A program made the translations under genes and the position numbers. DNA of 64,000 bases. Source: Geodermatophilus amargosae. Lineage in GTDB: Bacteria; Actinomycetota; Actinomycetes; Mycobacteriales; Geodermatophilaceae. The stretch spans positions 248,001 to 312,000 of the forward strand of contig NZ_FPBA01000004.1 in assembly GCF_900116515.1 (NCBI RefSeq), written 5' to 3'. The notes below the pieces were generated by a model. That model was not told where the DNA came from and ran no database searches. It was given only the letters and a program-made list of their open reading frames with translations. Below are positions 17,417 through 29,083 of this stretch, piece after piece. Within the stretch, counting starts at the first letter, position 1. Every line of letters starts with the position of its first letter.

Positions 17417-17673
17417 GACTGACCTCCCGGGTGGGCGGCGCCCGATGGCGACGCGCCTCACCCTGGCACGCCGAGCCCGGGAGGACGTGCACGAACGCGG
17501 CATCGTCGCCGGCGTGAGCACGGGAGCAGGACCATCGCGACGGAGTGGAGGGCTACCCAGTGGTGACACGGACCAGCCTTCGCGGCAGGGATCAGCGCGC
17601 CTGAGGACCTGTGCCAGCCGTGTTGACCGACCTGCCGGCACCGCGCCCGGCCTGCGGCGAACAGGGGTGGCCG

Positions 17674-17697
17674 ATGGTGGTCACGAGGTGGTCAACC
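17674..17697. repeat. Two 12-base repeats left of attachment-site copy 1
   Basis: ATGGTGGTCACG and AGGTGGTCAACC are adjacent 12-base units related to the four-copy array at 17912-17959. A similar pair lies at the same position relative to the hairpin and core at 29323-29346. They look like integrase arm-type binding sites, which is inference. Confidence 0.5.
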
Positions 17698-17710
17698 GCC
17701 GCAGGAAGCA

Positions 17711-17750
17711 GTCAGGGGCCGTCCCGACTCTCGTCGGACCGGCCCCTGAC
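17711..17750. terminator. Hairpin beside attachment-site copy 1
   Basis: The outer stem GTCAGGGGCC / GGCCCCTGAC (10 bp, perfect) is extended by an inner CCGAC-TCTC-GTCGG stem. A related hairpin lies beside copy 2 (29352-29392), and a different hairpin lies at the same place beside copy 3. In intact elements this would end the integrase transcript. Confidence 0.6.
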
Positions 17751-17762
17751 CTGCGGTTTCCC

Positions 17763-17808
17763 GCTGTCGGGCTGACAGGGTTCGAACCTGCGACCCCTTG
17801 ACCCCCAG
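17763..17808. repeat. Attachment-site copy 1: displaced 3' half of tRNA-Pro
   Basis: 46 bases match the 3' part of the tRNA-Pro gene at 43655-43700 with two differences, then diverge right after the anticodon-loop CCCCCAG. It has no 5' half and is not a functional tRNA. The adjoining GACCTGCGGTTTC (17748-17760) is also shared with copies 2 and 3. It marks the left border of the island ending at 29.4 kb. From 17809 to 18365 I see no gene apart from the repeat array at 17912. Confidence 0.75.
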
Positions 17809-17911
17809 ACCTGCGCAGCACATCCGCAGGAGTTCGGTCAAGTACATACATGCAGGTCAGCCCATGAAGGGAACGAGTGCGATCCGCAGCGGACGACACC
17901 GCCAAGGAACA

Positions 17912-17959
17912 ATGGTGGTCAAGATGGTGGTCAAGATGGTGGTCAAGATGGTGGTCAAC
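17912..17959. repeat. Four tandem 12-base repeats right of attachment-site copy 1
   Basis: The unit ATGGTGGTCAAG is repeated four times without gaps; only the last base of the fourth unit differs. It lies 104 bases right of the tRNA-Pro fragment, while two related units lie 66 bases to the left. The arrangement resembles P and P' arms around an att core. The reading frame through it (MVVK repeats) is not credible as a protein. Confidence 0.6.
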
Positions 17960-18365
17960 AGCGCCGCGTTCCTGCGTCGACGGCGAGAGGTGGACCGGTC
18001 CGTTACTTGCTGTCCGACCTGCGGGGCGGGTCTGGTCGAGTCCGATGCCACGGCCTCACCACACTGCTCGATCTTCGACACCGTCATTCACCGGTCGTAG
18101 CCCCGAGGAGGACAGGAGCGCGACCTGCTGATGTCGGCCCACTGGCGCAGCGGCGACGTGCTGTCGCGTTGCACCGCCTCGACCGGCCTCCAGCGCGCCC
18201 ACGACGCCGACCGGTGTCCCGGTTGCGCGATCGTCTGTGGACCGGCGCAGGGAGGGCGGCGTCGAGCGGTTCTACGCGCATGTCCCGTGCACTGCTCTAC
18301 GGCGCTGGCCAGCGTCCCCCACGCCGCTGCTTCCCGGTCTGGCCGGGCGCCAGAGAATCGAACCT

Positions 18366-19790
18366 CTACCGGTTCTCGGACCATGCGCTGTCGAGCAGGC
18401 CGCACAGGATGGCCAGCGCGTCCCGTAGTTCGAGGTCCGTCGGGGCTCCGTAGCCGAGGACGACGCCGGGGGACGCCGTCGGGCCGTCGTGGTAGTCGGC
18501 GAGGTCGGCGACGACCACTCCGCGGTCGGCGGCAGCGCGGACGAGTGCGGCGGCGTCGGCACCTGGACGGAGGTGGACGACGACGTGCAGCCCGCCGTCG
18601 AGAGCACCCAGGGTCATACCGGGCCGGCCGCCCAGCGCGGACACCACCATCGAGCGCCGGTGGTTGTAGTACCGCTGCGCCCGTGCGGTGTGCCGGGCGA
18701 GGCCCCCACCGGAGAGGAAGTGCGCGAGCGCGGCCTGCTGCACCCCCGACACCGGCGAGTCGAGCGCGGTGCGGATGGCCCGCAGCCGCTCTCCCACCGT
18801 TCCACGGGTGACCATCCAGCCGCAGCGCAGCCACGGGGTGAGCGTCTTGGACCAGCTGCCGATCAGCACCACGTTGGCGTCCGAGGGCAGCGACGCCATC
18901 GCCGGGAGCGGCCGTTGCCGGTGGCGGAACTCGCTGTCGTAGTCGTCCTCGAGGACGACGACGTGCTCGGCCGCGGCCCACCGCAGCAGGTCCACCCGCT
19001 CCTGCACCGGCATCCGGCCGCCCAGCGGGTACTGGTGCGACGGCGTGAGCAGCACCGCGTCCGGCGCCGGGGACAGCGCCGCCAGGTCGGCCACCCGCGG
19101 GCCGTCGGCGTCGACCGGCAGCAGCACCACCTGGGCGCCCGCGGTGGCCAGCACCCGCCGAGCGGCGGGATAGCTGGGGTCCTCCACGACGATCCGGGGA
19201 ACGCGTCCGGGCGCCCCGAGGGCCGTGGTGACGAGCGCGAGGGCGTCGCTGGCACCGGCGGTGACGATCACGTCGTCGGCGACCGCCTCCATCCCCCGCG
19301 CGCGGCGCAGGTAGACGGCGACGGCTCGCCGCAGCGCGGGCAGGCCGAGCGGATCCGGCGGCCCGGACGGGAGGTCCTCGGCCACCGCCCGGCGCCAGGC
19401 CGAGCGCCACTCGGCGTCGTCGAGCAGCCGGGTGGCGGGCCGGCCCGGCGTCAGGTCCACCGCGTGGGGGGCGGCGGGCGGATCCGGCGCCGGACGATGG
19501 GCGCCCGGAGGGCGCCGCGCCGCGGTCAGGTCGGGGCGGACGGCGATCACCGTGCCGCCGCCCCGGCGCCCGGTTGCAAACCCCTCACCGATCAGCTGCT
19601 CGTAGGCGGTGACCACCACTCCGCGGGAGACCTCGAGGTTGGCAGCCAAGGTGCGCGTGGACGGCAGCGTGTCGCCCGGTCCCAGTGCACCGCCCAGGAC
19701 GGCGGCGCGCACCGAGGCCGCGATCTGCACGCTCAGCGGCGCGTCCGCTGTCCGGTCGACCGGGACGAACAGGTCACCGGTGTAGGCCAT
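18366..19790 (-). CDS. pdxR: MocR/PdxR-type GntR regulator with aminotransferase domain, 474 aa
   Basis: Residues about 10-75 form a GntR winged helix-turn-helix ([41 protein letters not shown]). From about 110 a fold-type I aminotransferase-like domain follows, with the PLP-lysine segment [16 protein letters not shown]. MocR proteins of this kind sense PLP and activate pdxST. The divergent gene pair to its right is pdxS-pdxT, which supports the PdxR assignment. The start at 19790 has GGAGG six bases upstream. It is encoded inside a tRNA-Pro island. Confidence 0.85.
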   Translation of the reverse strand: MAYTGDLFVPVDRTADAPLSVQIAASVRAAVLGGALGPGDTLPSTRTLAANLEVSRGVVVTAYEQLIGEGFATGRRGGGTVIAVRPDLTAARRPPGAHRPAPDPPAAPHAVDLTPGRPATRLLDDAEWRSAWRRAVAEDLPSGPPDPLGLPALRRAVAVYLRRARGMEAVADDVIVTAGASDALALVTTALGAPGRVPRIVVEDPSYPAARRVLATAGAQVVLLPVDADGPRVADLAALSPAPDAVLLTPSHQYPLGGRMPVQERVDLLRWAAAEHVVVLEDDYDSEFRHRQRPLPAMASLPSDANVVLIGSWSKTLTPWLRCGWMVTRGTVGERLRAIRTALDSPVSGVQQAALAHFLSGGGLARHTARAQRYYNHRRSMVVSALGGRPGMTLGALDGGLHVVVHLRPGADAAALVRAAADRGVVVADLADYHDGPTASPGVVLGYGAPTDLELRDALAILCGLLDSAWSENR

Positions 19791-19836
19791 TTGGTCCTCC
19801 TGGGTCCACGGCGTTTGGACTGCCGCGAGGACCAAA
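19790..19836. promoter_or_regulatory. Inverted repeat between pdxR and pdxS (PdxR operator candidate)
   Basis: TTTGGTCCTC (19790-19799) and GAGGACCAAA (19827-19836) form a perfect 10-base inverted repeat with 27 bases between arms. A third half-site TTTGGAC lies between at 19814-19820. MocR proteins often use several direct or inverted half-sites. The left arm covers the pdxR start and Shine-Dalgarno region, so binding could repress pdxR while activating pdxST (inference). Confidence 0.5.
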
Positions 19837-19888
19837 GTGTCGCGCATCGTGGACGTGCACCCAGACCCGACGTCCATGGGAGGACACC

Positions 19889-20794
19889 ATGAGCGCGCAG
19901 ACGCACCCCACCTCCACGATCGGCACCGAGCGCGTCAAGCGCGGCCTGGCCGAGCAGCTCAAGGGCGGCGTGATCATGGACGTCGTCACGCCCGAGCAGG
20001 CCCGCATCGCCGAGGACGCCGGCGCGGTCGCCGTCATGGCGCTCGAGCGGGTGCCCGCCGACATCCGCGCGCAGGGCGGCATCGCGCGGATGAGCGATCC
20101 GGACATGGTGCAGGGGATCATCGACGCGGTGTCCATCCCGGTGATGGCCAAGGCCCGCATCGGCCACTTCGTCGAGGCGCAGGTCCTGCAGACCCTGGGC
20201 GTGGACTACGTCGACGAGTCCGAGGTGCTCACCCCCGCCGACGAGGCCCACCACATCGACAAGCACGCGTTCACCGTGCCGTTCGTCTGCGGCGCCACCG
20301 ACCTCGGCGAGGCGCTGCGCCGGATCGCCGAGGGCGCGGCGATGATCCGGTCCAAGGGCGAGGCCGGCACCGGCAACGTCGTCGAGGCCACCCGGCACAT
20401 GCGGGCGATCCGGGCCGGGATCCGCCGGCTGGCGACCCTCGACGAGCCCGAGCTGTTCGTCGCCGCCAAGGAGCTGCGCGCCCCGCACGACCTGGTCGTC
20501 GAGGTCGCGCGAGCCGGGAAGCTGCCGGTCGTCCTCTTCACCGCCGGCGGCATCGCCACCCCCGCCGACGCGGCGATGATGATGCAACTGGGCGCCGAGG
20601 GCGTCTTCGTGGGCTCGGGCATCTTCAAGTCCGGCGACCCCGCCCAGCGGGCCGCGGCCATCGTGCAGGCCACGACGTTCTCCGACGACCCGGCCGTGAT
20701 CGCCAAGGTCTCCCGCGGCCTCGGCGAGGCGATGGTCGGCATCAACGTGGACACGCTGCCGGACGCGCAGCGCTTCGCCACCCGCGGCTGGTGA
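19889..20794 (+). CDS. pdxS: Pyridoxal 5'-phosphate synthase, PdxS subunit, 301 aa
   Basis: A full-length PdxS (SNZ) barrel: [32 protein letters not shown], the catalytic-lysine strands [10 protein letters not shown] and [11 protein letters not shown], and the [16 protein letters not shown] phosphate-binding loop. It condenses ribose 5-phosphate, glyceraldehyde 3-phosphate and ammonia to PLP. The ATG at 19889 is preceded by GGGAGGA. pdxT overlaps its stop codon (GTGA), so the two subunits are made together. Location on an island suggests either a mobile vitamin B6 cassette or a second copy. Confidence 0.95.
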   Translation: MSAQTHPTSTIGTERVKRGLAEQLKGGVIMDVVTPEQARIAEDAGAVAVMALERVPADIRAQGGIARMSDPDMVQGIIDAVSIPVMAKARIGHFVEAQVLQTLGVDYVDESEVLTPADEAHHIDKHAFTVPFVCGATDLGEALRRIAEGAAMIRSKGEAGTGNVVEATRHMRAIRAGIRRLATLDEPELFVAAKELRAPHDLVVEVARAGKLPVVLFTAGGIATPADAAMMMQLGAEGVFVGSGIFKSGDPAQRAAAIVQATTFSDDPAVIAKVSRGLGEAMVGINVDTLPDAQRFATRGW

Positions 20795-21435
20795 GCGCTC
20801 CACACCCCGGGGACGTCCGCATCGGGGTGCTCGCGCTGCAGGGCGACGTCCGCGAGCACTTCGCCGTCCTCACCGGGCTGGGCGCCGAGGCGGTGACCGT
20901 GCGGCACCCGGCGGAGCTGGCCGCCGTCGACGGGCTGGTCCTGCCCGGCGGGGAGTCGACGACGATGGCGAAGCTCGCCGTCCGCACCGGCCTGCTGGAG
21001 CCCTTGCGCGACGCCGTCCGCGGCGGGCTGCCCGTCTACGGCACGTGCGCCGGGCTCGTGCTGCTGGCCGAGCGGCTGCTGGACGCCCCGCCGGACCAGC
21101 CCACCATCGGGGGCCTCGACGTCACGGTGCGCCGCAACGCCTTCGGCCGGCAGGCCGAGTCCTTCGAGTCGCCGGTCCCGCTGGCCGGCGTCCCCGGGGG
21201 GCCGCTGTCGGCGGTGTTCATCCGCGCACCCTGGGTGGAGGAGGCCGGGCCGCAGGTCGAGGTCCTCGGGCGGGTCGGGGGCGGACCGGCCGACGGCAGG
21301 ATCGTCGCGGTGCGTCAGGGCGCCGTCGTGGCCACCAGCTTCCACCCCGAGCTCACCGGGGACACCCGGGTCCACCGGCTCTTCATCCACATGGTCAGGA
21401 CGTCCGCCAGACGCCGCGCTCAGTGCGCGACCTGA
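20791..21435 (+). CDS. pdxT: Pyridoxal 5'-phosphate synthase glutaminase, PdxT subunit, 214 aa
   Basis: A class I-like glutaminase with the catalytic Cys in [12 protein letters not shown] and the His/Glu of the triad in [21 protein letters not shown] at the N-terminus and LPGGESTTM are PdxT hallmarks. It supplies ammonia to PdxS. The GTG start overlaps the pdxS stop by four bases. The C-terminal [12 protein letters not shown] tail is slightly longer than usual. The 246 bases after the stop hold no gene and separate it from the convergent copper operon. Confidence 0.95.
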   Translation: MSAPHPGDVRIGVLALQGDVREHFAVLTGLGAEAVTVRHPAELAAVDGLVLPGGESTTMAKLAVRTGLLEPLRDAVRGGLPVYGTCAGLVLLAERLLDAPPDQPTIGGLDVTVRRNAFGRQAESFESPVPLAGVPGGPLSAVFIRAPWVEEAGPQVEVLGRVGGGPADGRIVAVRQGAVVATSFHPELTGDTRVHRLFIHMVRTSARRRAQCAT

Positions 21436-21681
21436 ACCCGGCGGGCCGACCATGGGCGCGTGACAAGACAGCGTCTGACCGCCTGGGCCAGGCCCATCCC
21501 GGTGGGACCAGACGTGAGCGCGCCAACGCTACGATCGCCATGACCACACGCCCGCTCCGGTCTTCCTCCAGTCGCAGTCCCGTTGTCCGACCGCGGACGG
21601 GACTCGGCTGCTCGTCTCGTCAGAGCCGAGACACCACCGGGCTCCTCCCCGGCGATCCAGCGATGGGGCCCGGTGCGTGAG

Positions 21682-24126
21682 TCACCGGGACACCGGCTGA
21701 GGCGCGGTCGCTGTAGCCGCGGTCGCCGCAGGGGCCTCTGGAGCGGGCAGCCGCAGCCGCTTGAGCAGCAGGGCGTTGACCGCGACGAGGAAGCTGGACC
21801 CGGACATCGACAGAGCGGCGATCTCCGGCCGCAGCACGAGCCCGAAGGCGGGCTCGAACACGCCGGCGGCGATCGGCAGCGCGATGGCGTTGTAGCCGAT
21901 CGCCCAGCCGAGGTTCTGCCGCATCTTGCGCAGCGTCCCCCGGCCGATGGTGAGCGCGGTCGGGACGTCGAGCGGGTCGGATCGCATGAGGACGACGTCG
22001 GCGGTCTCGATGGCGACGTCGGTGCCGGCACCGATCGCGATGCCGAGGTCTGCTTGCGCCAGGGCCGGGGCGTCGTTCACCCCGTCGCCGACCATCGCGA
22101 CGCGTCTGCCGGACTGCTGCAGCTCGGTGATCTTCGCGGCCTTGTCGCCGGGGAGGACCTCGGCGATGACCCTGTTGATGCCCAGCTGGCCGGCGATCCG
22201 GCGGGCGGTGGCCTCGTTGTCGCCGCTGAGCACGACCACCTCGACGCCGGCCTCGTGCAGCGCGGTCACCGCGGCGGCCGAGGTCTCCCGCGGAGCGTCG
22301 GCCAGGGCGATCACCCCCGCGGCACGTCCGTCGACGGCGACCAGGACGGCGGTGCGGCCGCTACCGGCCAGCTCGTCCCGGCGGGCGCCGAGCGTCCCGA
22401 GGTCGACGCCCTCGTCGGCCATCAGCCTGGCGTTGCCCACCAGCACCCGGTGCCCGACGACCTCCGCGGCTGCCCCGTGGCCGGGGACGTTGCGGAACCC
22501 GGTGGCGGTCAGCACCGGCACGCCGAGGGACTCGGCATGCGCAGCGACGGCGGCGGCCAGCGGGTGCTCGGACTCCCGCTCCACGGCGGCGGCCAGCGCC
22601 AGGACGTCTTCGGCCACCATGCCGTCGACCACGACGTCGGTGACCTCGGGCTCCCCCTTCGTCAAGGTGCCGGTCTTGTCCATCACCACGGTGTCGATCT
22701 GCGCGGCGGTCTCCAGCGCGGTGGCGTTCTTGAACAACACGCCGCGCCGGGCGCCGAGACCGGTGCCGACCATGATCACCGTCGGCGTGGCCAGGCCCAG
22801 GGCGTCCGGGCAGGTGATCACCACGACGGTGATCGCGAAGAGCATGGCCGTGGCGAAGACGGCGCCGACCAGCAGCCAGACCGCGAGGGTGAGGCCGCCA
22901 CCGATCAGCGCGACGAGGACCAGCCAGAACGCGGCCCGGTCGGCCAGCCGCTGGCCCGGGGCCTTCGAGTTCTGCGCCTCCTGCACCAGCTGCACGATCT
23001 GGGCCAGCGCGGTGTCAGCGCCGACCTTCGTCGCCCGAACGCGCAGGGTGCCGGTGGTGTTGACCGAGGCGCCGATGACCGCGTCGCCGGGCGCCTTGTG
23101 CACCGGCAGGCTCTCGCCGGTGACCATCGACTCGTCGACCTCGGAGTCGCCGTCCTCGACCACCCCGTCGACCGGGATCTTGGCGCCCGGCCGTACGAGC
23201 AGCAGGTCCCCGACGACGACCTCGGCGGTGGGCACCTCGACCAGCTGCCCGTCGCGGAGCACGACGGCACGCGGCGGTGCCAGTTCCAGCAGCGTGCGGA
23301 TGGCGTCGTTGGCGCCGCCGCGGGCGCGCATCTCGAACCAGTGCCCGAGCAGCACGAACGCGGTGAGCACGGTGGCGGCCTCGTAGAAGACCTCCCCGCC
23401 CCCGGTCAGCGTGATGACCAGGCTGTACAGCCAGCCCGCGCCGACCGCGACGGCGACCAGCACCATCATGTCCAGCGTCTTCGCACGCAGCGCCCGCCAG
23501 GCGCCGTCGAAGAAGATCCAGGCTGACCAGAAGACCACCGGCAGCGACAGGAGGAGCGAGAAGACGTCGTCGCGCAGGCCGAACGGCGCCGGCGCGGTGA
23601 AGCCGAGCACCTCCCGGCCGATCGGCGACCACAACAGGATCGGCACCGACAGCAGTGCCGCGACGAGGAAGCGGTTGCGCATGTCCCTGGCCATGTCGTC
23701 CGTCGACATGCCGGCGTGGTGGCCGCCGTGCCCCATCGCGTCCTGCGGCGTCATCCCGCCGTGTCCGCCGAGGCCCATCTCGTGACCGGCGTGAGGAGCC
23801 TGTCCGTGGTCGCCTCCCCCGGCGTCCGCGGTCGGCCGGTGGCCGCCGTGGTCGTCACCCCCGTGCGGCTCCGCGGCGGGGTCGCACACGTGCCGCGGCA
23901 CCGACTGCCCGGCGCAGTGGTAGCCGCAATCGCGGATCCACGCGGTGAGGTCGGCCACTGAGGTACGTGTCGGGTCGTAGGTGACCGTGGCGGTCTGACC
24001 CACGGGGTTGGCCTCGACGCCCAGGACGCCGGGGCGCCGGCCGAGGACGCGCTCGACGGTGGCCTTCTCCGACGCCCAGTGCACGCCGGCGACTTCCAGC
24101 ACGGTTGTCGTCTGGTCTCCTGCCAT
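21682..24126 (-). CDS. P1B-type heavy-metal ATPase with CPD motif and His/Met-rich N-terminus, 814 aa
   Basis: An HMA-like fold (about residues 8-72) lacks the metal-binding CxxC; the loop reads GVHWASEK. A His/Met/Gly-rich stretch (about 88-140, many GGHGG-type motifs) follows. The catalytic core is complete: TGES actuator loop, DKTGTLTKG with the phosphorylated Asp, HP in ESEHPLAAA, and [10 protein letters not shown]. The transmembrane metal site reads [11 protein letters not shown], where CopA has CPC and CopB has CPH. It is the last gene of the copper operon, 74 bases after copA. Copper or silver export is likely, but metal choice is uncertain because of the CPD site. Confidence 0.85.
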   Translation of the reverse strand: MAGDQTTTVLEVAGVHWASEKATVERVLGRRPGVLGVEANPVGQTATVTYDPTRTSVADLTAWIRDCGYHCAGQSVPRHVCDPAAEPHGGDDHGGHRPTADAGGGDHGQAPHAGHEMGLGGHGGMTPQDAMGHGGHHAGMSTDDMARDMRNRFLVAALLSVPILLWSPIGREVLGFTAPAPFGLRDDVFSLLLSLPVVFWSAWIFFDGAWRALRAKTLDMMVLVAVAVGAGWLYSLVITLTGGGEVFYEAATVLTAFVLLGHWFEMRARGGANDAIRTLLELAPPRAVVLRDGQLVEVPTAEVVVGDLLLVRPGAKIPVDGVVEDGDSEVDESMVTGESLPVHKAPGDAVIGASVNTTGTLRVRATKVGADTALAQIVQLVQEAQNSKAPGQRLADRAAFWLVLVALIGGGLTLAVWLLVGAVFATAMLFAITVVVITCPDALGLATPTVIMVGTGLGARRGVLFKNATALETAAQIDTVVMDKTGTLTKGEPEVTDVVVDGMVAEDVLALAAAVERESEHPLAAAVAAHAESLGVPVLTATGFRNVPGHGAAAEVVGHRVLVGNARLMADEGVDLGTLGARRDELAGSGRTAVLVAVDGRAAGVIALADAPRETSAAAVTALHEAGVEVVVLSGDNEATARRIAGQLGINRVIAEVLPGDKAAKITELQQSGRRVAMVGDGVNDAPALAQADLGIAIGAGTDVAIETADVVLMRSDPLDVPTALTIGRGTLRKMRQNLGWAIGYNAIALPIAAGVFEPAFGLVLRPEIAALSMSGSSFLVAVNALLLKRLRLPAPEAPAATAATATAPQPVSR

Positions 24127-24200
24127 GACCTCTCCTCTCCCGGTCCACCGCGGCCTGTGGGCGCGCGGGTCTGGCAGTGAGTGGGCTGTGGATGCGGCCC

Positions 24201-26561
<2,361 letters not shown>

Positions 26562-26606
26562 CGTCTTCCTCCTCGGATCGCGCTCGCGGTGGTCGGGCAG
26601 TGGGCG

Positions 26607-27659
26607 TCAGCCGTGGGCGTGGCCGTCGTCGCCGTGCCCACCCCCGTCGCCGGTGGCAGGGGTTCCGTTGCCGGTCGGTGCGCCGGCGAGATCACCAGCG
26701 CGGACGGTGAACTCGGCGGTGCGGACGACGTCGCCGTGCTGGAAGTCCAGGAACAGCCGGTAGTCCCCAGCCGAGGGGGCGGTGGCGTAGAAGGTGATGT
26801 CCGGGCCGGGCGCGGTGGTGCCGTCACCGGGCTCACCGGCCGGGTGCACGTGCAGGTAGGCCAGGTCGCCGTCGCGGAGGGCGACCAGGTGCCCGTAGGC
26901 GGCCAGGTAGGGCTGCAGGTCGGTGACCGGCCGGCCGTCCCGGCTGACCGACAGGGTCAGCTCGGACTCGGCGCCGGGGGTCAGCTGCCCGTCGAGCGTG
27001 ACGGTGTACCCGTCGACCTCAGCCGTGGTCGACGGCTCGGGCAGCGACTGCGGGACGAGGTCGCCCGCGACGTCGACGTCGGCGCCCAGGACGAGCCCGG
27101 CGTCCCCGCCGGCGGGGTCGAAGTCGGCGAACAGCCGCCAGGTGCCGGCGGTCAGCTCCAGCGGGATCGACCAGGTGCCGTCGGCGGCCAGGTCCGGGTG
27201 CACGTGCTGGTAGCCGGTCAGGTCCCGGCGCACGGCGATCAGGTGCAGGTCCTCGTCGTGGGCGGTGTCGTAGGCGGTGACCGGGCGCCCGTCGGGGCCG
27301 AGGATCCGGAAGGACACCGGGGTGGCCGCGCCGGCCGGCAGGGAGCCGGCCACGTCGAGGGTGTAGCCACCCTCCGAGATCTGCAGGCCGCCGGGCACGT
27401 GGTCGACGGCGGATGCCTGCGGTGCACTGGTGTCCATCGGGGACTCCGTGTGCGACCCGGTGGAGGAGGCGGTGTCGTGGGTGGCGGTGTCATGGGTGGC
27501 GGTGTCGTGGGTGGCGGTGTCCTGGGTGGCGGTGTCCTGGGTGGCGGCGTCGTCGGCGGCCGCGCCGATGGGGCCGGCCACCGAGCCGATGCCGGCGGCG
27601 GCGCCGAAGACGGCGACCAGACCGAGCGCGTAGACGCCGAGCCGGGTGGGGGTGTTCAT
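26607..27659 (-). CDS. Secreted or membrane-anchored protein in the copper operon, 350 aa
   Basis: An N-terminal hydrophobic segment (about 6-34) acts as signal or anchor. It is followed by a Thr/Asp/His-rich linker with a pentad repeat (DTATQ/DTATH, about residues 38-62). Two beta-rich domains then contain matching His motifs: GYQHVHPDLAADGTW and LAYLHVHPAGEPGDG, each flanked by aspartates. The C-terminus is His-rich (GGGHGDDGHAHG). This HVHP pattern is common in actinobacterial copper-locus proteins of unknown biochemistry, and extracytoplasmic copper binding is likely. GAAGGA precedes the chosen ATG. It is located 46 bases before copA. Confidence 0.7.
   Translation of the reverse strand: MNTPTRLGVYALGLVAVFGAAAGIGSVAGPIGAAADDAATQDTATQDTATHDTATHDTATHDTASSTGSHTESPMDTSAPQASAVDHVPGGLQISEGGYTLDVAGSLPAGAATPVSFRILGPDGRPVTAYDTAHDEDLHLIAVRRDLTGYQHVHPDLAADGTWSIPLELTAGTWRLFADFDPAGGDAGLVLGADVDVAGDLVPQSLPEPSTTAEVDGYTVTLDGQLTPGAESELTLSVSRDGRPVTDLQPYLAAYGHLVALRDGDLAYLHVHPAGEPGDGTTAPGPDITFYATAPSAGDYRLFLDFQHGDVVRTAEFTVRAGDLAGAPTGNGTPATGDGGGHGDDGHAHG
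27471..27545. repeat. Five tandem 15-base repeats inside the copper-operon protein gene
   Basis: The unit GGTGTCGTGGGTGGC repeats five times with one-base changes, all in frame. It encodes the DTATH/DTATQ pentads of the linker. Copy number could vary by slippage and would change linker length without breaking the frame. Confidence 0.8.
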
Positions 27660-27720
27660 CGGGGTCCTTCCTGCAAGTGGTGCCCGGGGAGCCGGGAGAT
27701 GCCGGGCCGGCTGCGGACAG

Positions 27721-28002
27721 TCAGGAGCGGACGAGGCGGGCGATCGCCTCGGAGGCCTCGCGGACCTTCTCCTCGGCCTCGGGCCCGCCCTTCTGCGCGG
27801 CGTCGACCACGCACCCGGCCAGGTGCTCATCGAGCAGGCCGAGGGAGAACGACTGCAGGGCTCGGGTGGCCGCCGACACCTGGGTGAGGATGTCGATGCA
27901 GTACTTGTCGTCCTCGACCATCCGCTGGAGCCCGCGGATCTGGCCCTCGATGCGGCGCAGCCGCTTGAGGTGCTCGTCCTTCGCGTGGGTGTAGCTGGCC
28001 AT
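27721..28002 (-). CDS. csoR: CsoR-type copper-sensing repressor, 93 aa
   Basis: An all-helical CsoR/RcnR protein: LKRLRRIEGQIRGLQRMVEDDKYCIDILTQV. The copper-ligand set is C35, H60 and C64 (EHLAGC), the CsoR Cys-His-Cys triad. With Cu(I) bound, CsoR leaves its operator and the operon is expressed. It lies between copZ and the secreted copper-domain gene. Two GTACCCC-type operators sit upstream of copZ at 28331-28376, fitting autoregulation of the whole operon. Confidence 0.9.
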   Translation of the reverse strand: MASYTHAKDEHLKRLRRIEGQIRGLQRMVEDDKYCIDILTQVSAATRALQSFSLGLLDEHLAGCVVDAAQKGGPEAEEKVREASEAIARLVRS

Positions 28003-28094
28003 GTCGGTCTCCTCGTGCAGTCGGCAGGTGCGGTGGGGGAAGTGGGGCGGAGCGCCGGGTCCGACGGGCAGCCGGCGCTCCGCTCCGGACCGGG

Positions 28095-28304
28095 TCAGGC
28101 CGGTACGACCTCGTAGCCGGCCTCGTCGACCGCCGCGGCGACCGCGTCGGCGGGCACCGGCTGGTCGGCCTCGACGGTCACCCGGCCGGCAGCCACGTCG
28201 ACCTGCACCCCGGTGACACCGGGGACCTTCGAGACCTCCTCGGTCACCGCGCTGGCGCAGTGGCCGCAGGTCATCCCCCGGACGGCGTAGTCGGTGGTGC
28301 TCAC
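28095..28304 (-). CDS. copZ: CopZ-like copper chaperone (single HMA domain), 69 aa
   Basis: A single HMA fold with the metal-binding loop GMTCGHCASAV near residue 10. The size is typical for CopZ, which carries Cu(I) to CopA and to CsoR. It is the first gene of the copper operon and starts 27 bases from the nearest operator repeat. A gap of 92 bases separates it from csoR. Confidence 0.9.
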   Translation of the reverse strand: MSTTDYAVRGMTCGHCASAVTEEVSKVPGVTGVQVDVAAGRVTVEADQPVPADAVAAAVDEAGYEVVPA

Positions 28305-28330
28305 GGTGGTTCTCCTCTCGAGGTGGATGG

Positions 28331-28376
28331 GTACCCCCTAGTGGTACGGGGTACAAGGTGTACCCCCCTGGGGTAC
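28331..28376. promoter_or_regulatory. Two CsoR-type operators in the copper divergent region
   Basis: The right site, 28360-28376, is GTACCCC-CCT-GGGGTAC, a perfect 7-base inverted repeat. The left site, 28331-28354, has GTACCCC at one end and GGGGTAC at the other with a longer spacer. Both fit the G/C-tract palindromes known for CsoR. They lie between copZ (minus) and the small membrane-protein gene at 28524 (plus), so either or both promoters could be controlled. Confidence 0.75.
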
Positions 28377-28523
28377 ATCTGACAAGTGGTTGTGGCGCTC
28401 GTCTCGTGCACGCCTTGACCGCTGCGCCGAAACAGAAGGTGGCCGACGAGGGTCACCTCCTGCCCCTGCTGCCTGTCGTCGCAGCGCGCGTCACTGCGAT
28501 GGCGCCGTCGTAGCCTCGAGCGC

Positions 28524-28991
28524 GTGAGGACGGTGCTGCACGGCTGGGCGGCGGTGCTGCTGCTGGCCGCGGTCTTCCTCGGGCACGGACTGCAGTGCAG
28601 CCCGGCAGCCGGCCACCCCACGAACGCCGACCACGGCCAGGGCTCCCCCACCGTGTCGGTGGCGCTCACGGCCACCGACACCCACCGGACCGACCCCACC
28701 GCTCACGCCGCCGAGAGCCCGGCGATGGCTGCACCGGCCGCACACACCGCGGCGACACCCGCCACCACCGCCGACAGCACGCCCGGGCACTGGCACGGCC
28801 TGCCCGGTCATCTGTGGATGGTCTGCCTGGCGGTGCTCGCCGCCGGCCTGGCCGTCCTGGCCGCCGTCCTCGCACCCCGGCTGGTCGGGCTGGCATCGCC
28901 CCTCACGGCCCCGCGGGAACTGCGCGGCGCTCGCTGGCCCACGCCGCTGCGGCCGCCGGAGCTGTCTTCACTCTGCGTCCTGCGGATCTAG
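28524..28991 (+). CDS. Small membrane or secreted protein, divergent from copper operon, 155 aa
   Basis: An N-terminal hydrophobic segment (about 8-27) with a GHGLQC end is followed by a Thr/Ala/His-rich extracytoplasmic stretch. A second hydrophobic segment (about 96-118) leads into a basic tail ending SSLCVLRI. The layout resembles DUF6153-type actinobacterial proteins, but the match is not certain. His residues and the shared CsoR operator region suggest a copper-linked role. A GTG start is used. No enzymatic motif is visible. Confidence 0.6.
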   Translation: MRTVLHGWAAVLLLAAVFLGHGLQCSPAAGHPTNADHGQGSPTVSVALTATDTHRTDPTAHAAESPAMAAPAAHTAATPATTADSTPGHWHGLPGHLWMVCLAVLAAGLAVLAAVLAPRLVGLASPLTAPRELRGARWPTPLRPPELSSLCVLRI

Positions 28992-29083
28992 GCCGACTGC
29001 TCGACCGTCCCGCGCCAGCACAGCTGCCGCGGCGACGGTCCGCGCACGCCTCCCTCCAGCAACGACCGCAGGAGAACACCCTC

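Noticed and set aside
17307-17801. Plus-strand frame ending in GLTGFEPATP
   Set aside because: The ending is the antisense reading of the tRNA-Pro fragment, a familiar false ORF. A similar frame ends at 43693.
17912-17959. Possible CRISPR array
   Set aside because: The units are 12 bases with no spacers, and no cas genes are present in the window.
17857-18087. Frames through the 12-base repeats (MVVK or TTIL repeats)
   Set aside because: They simply translate a tandem DNA repeat, lack a ribosome site and show no domain. The DNA repeat itself is reported.
18345-18370. T-arm-like sequence suggesting another tRNA fragment
   Set aside because: The TTCGATT-like loop has a poor stem, no matching acceptor or anticodon arm, and overlaps the coding end of pdxR.
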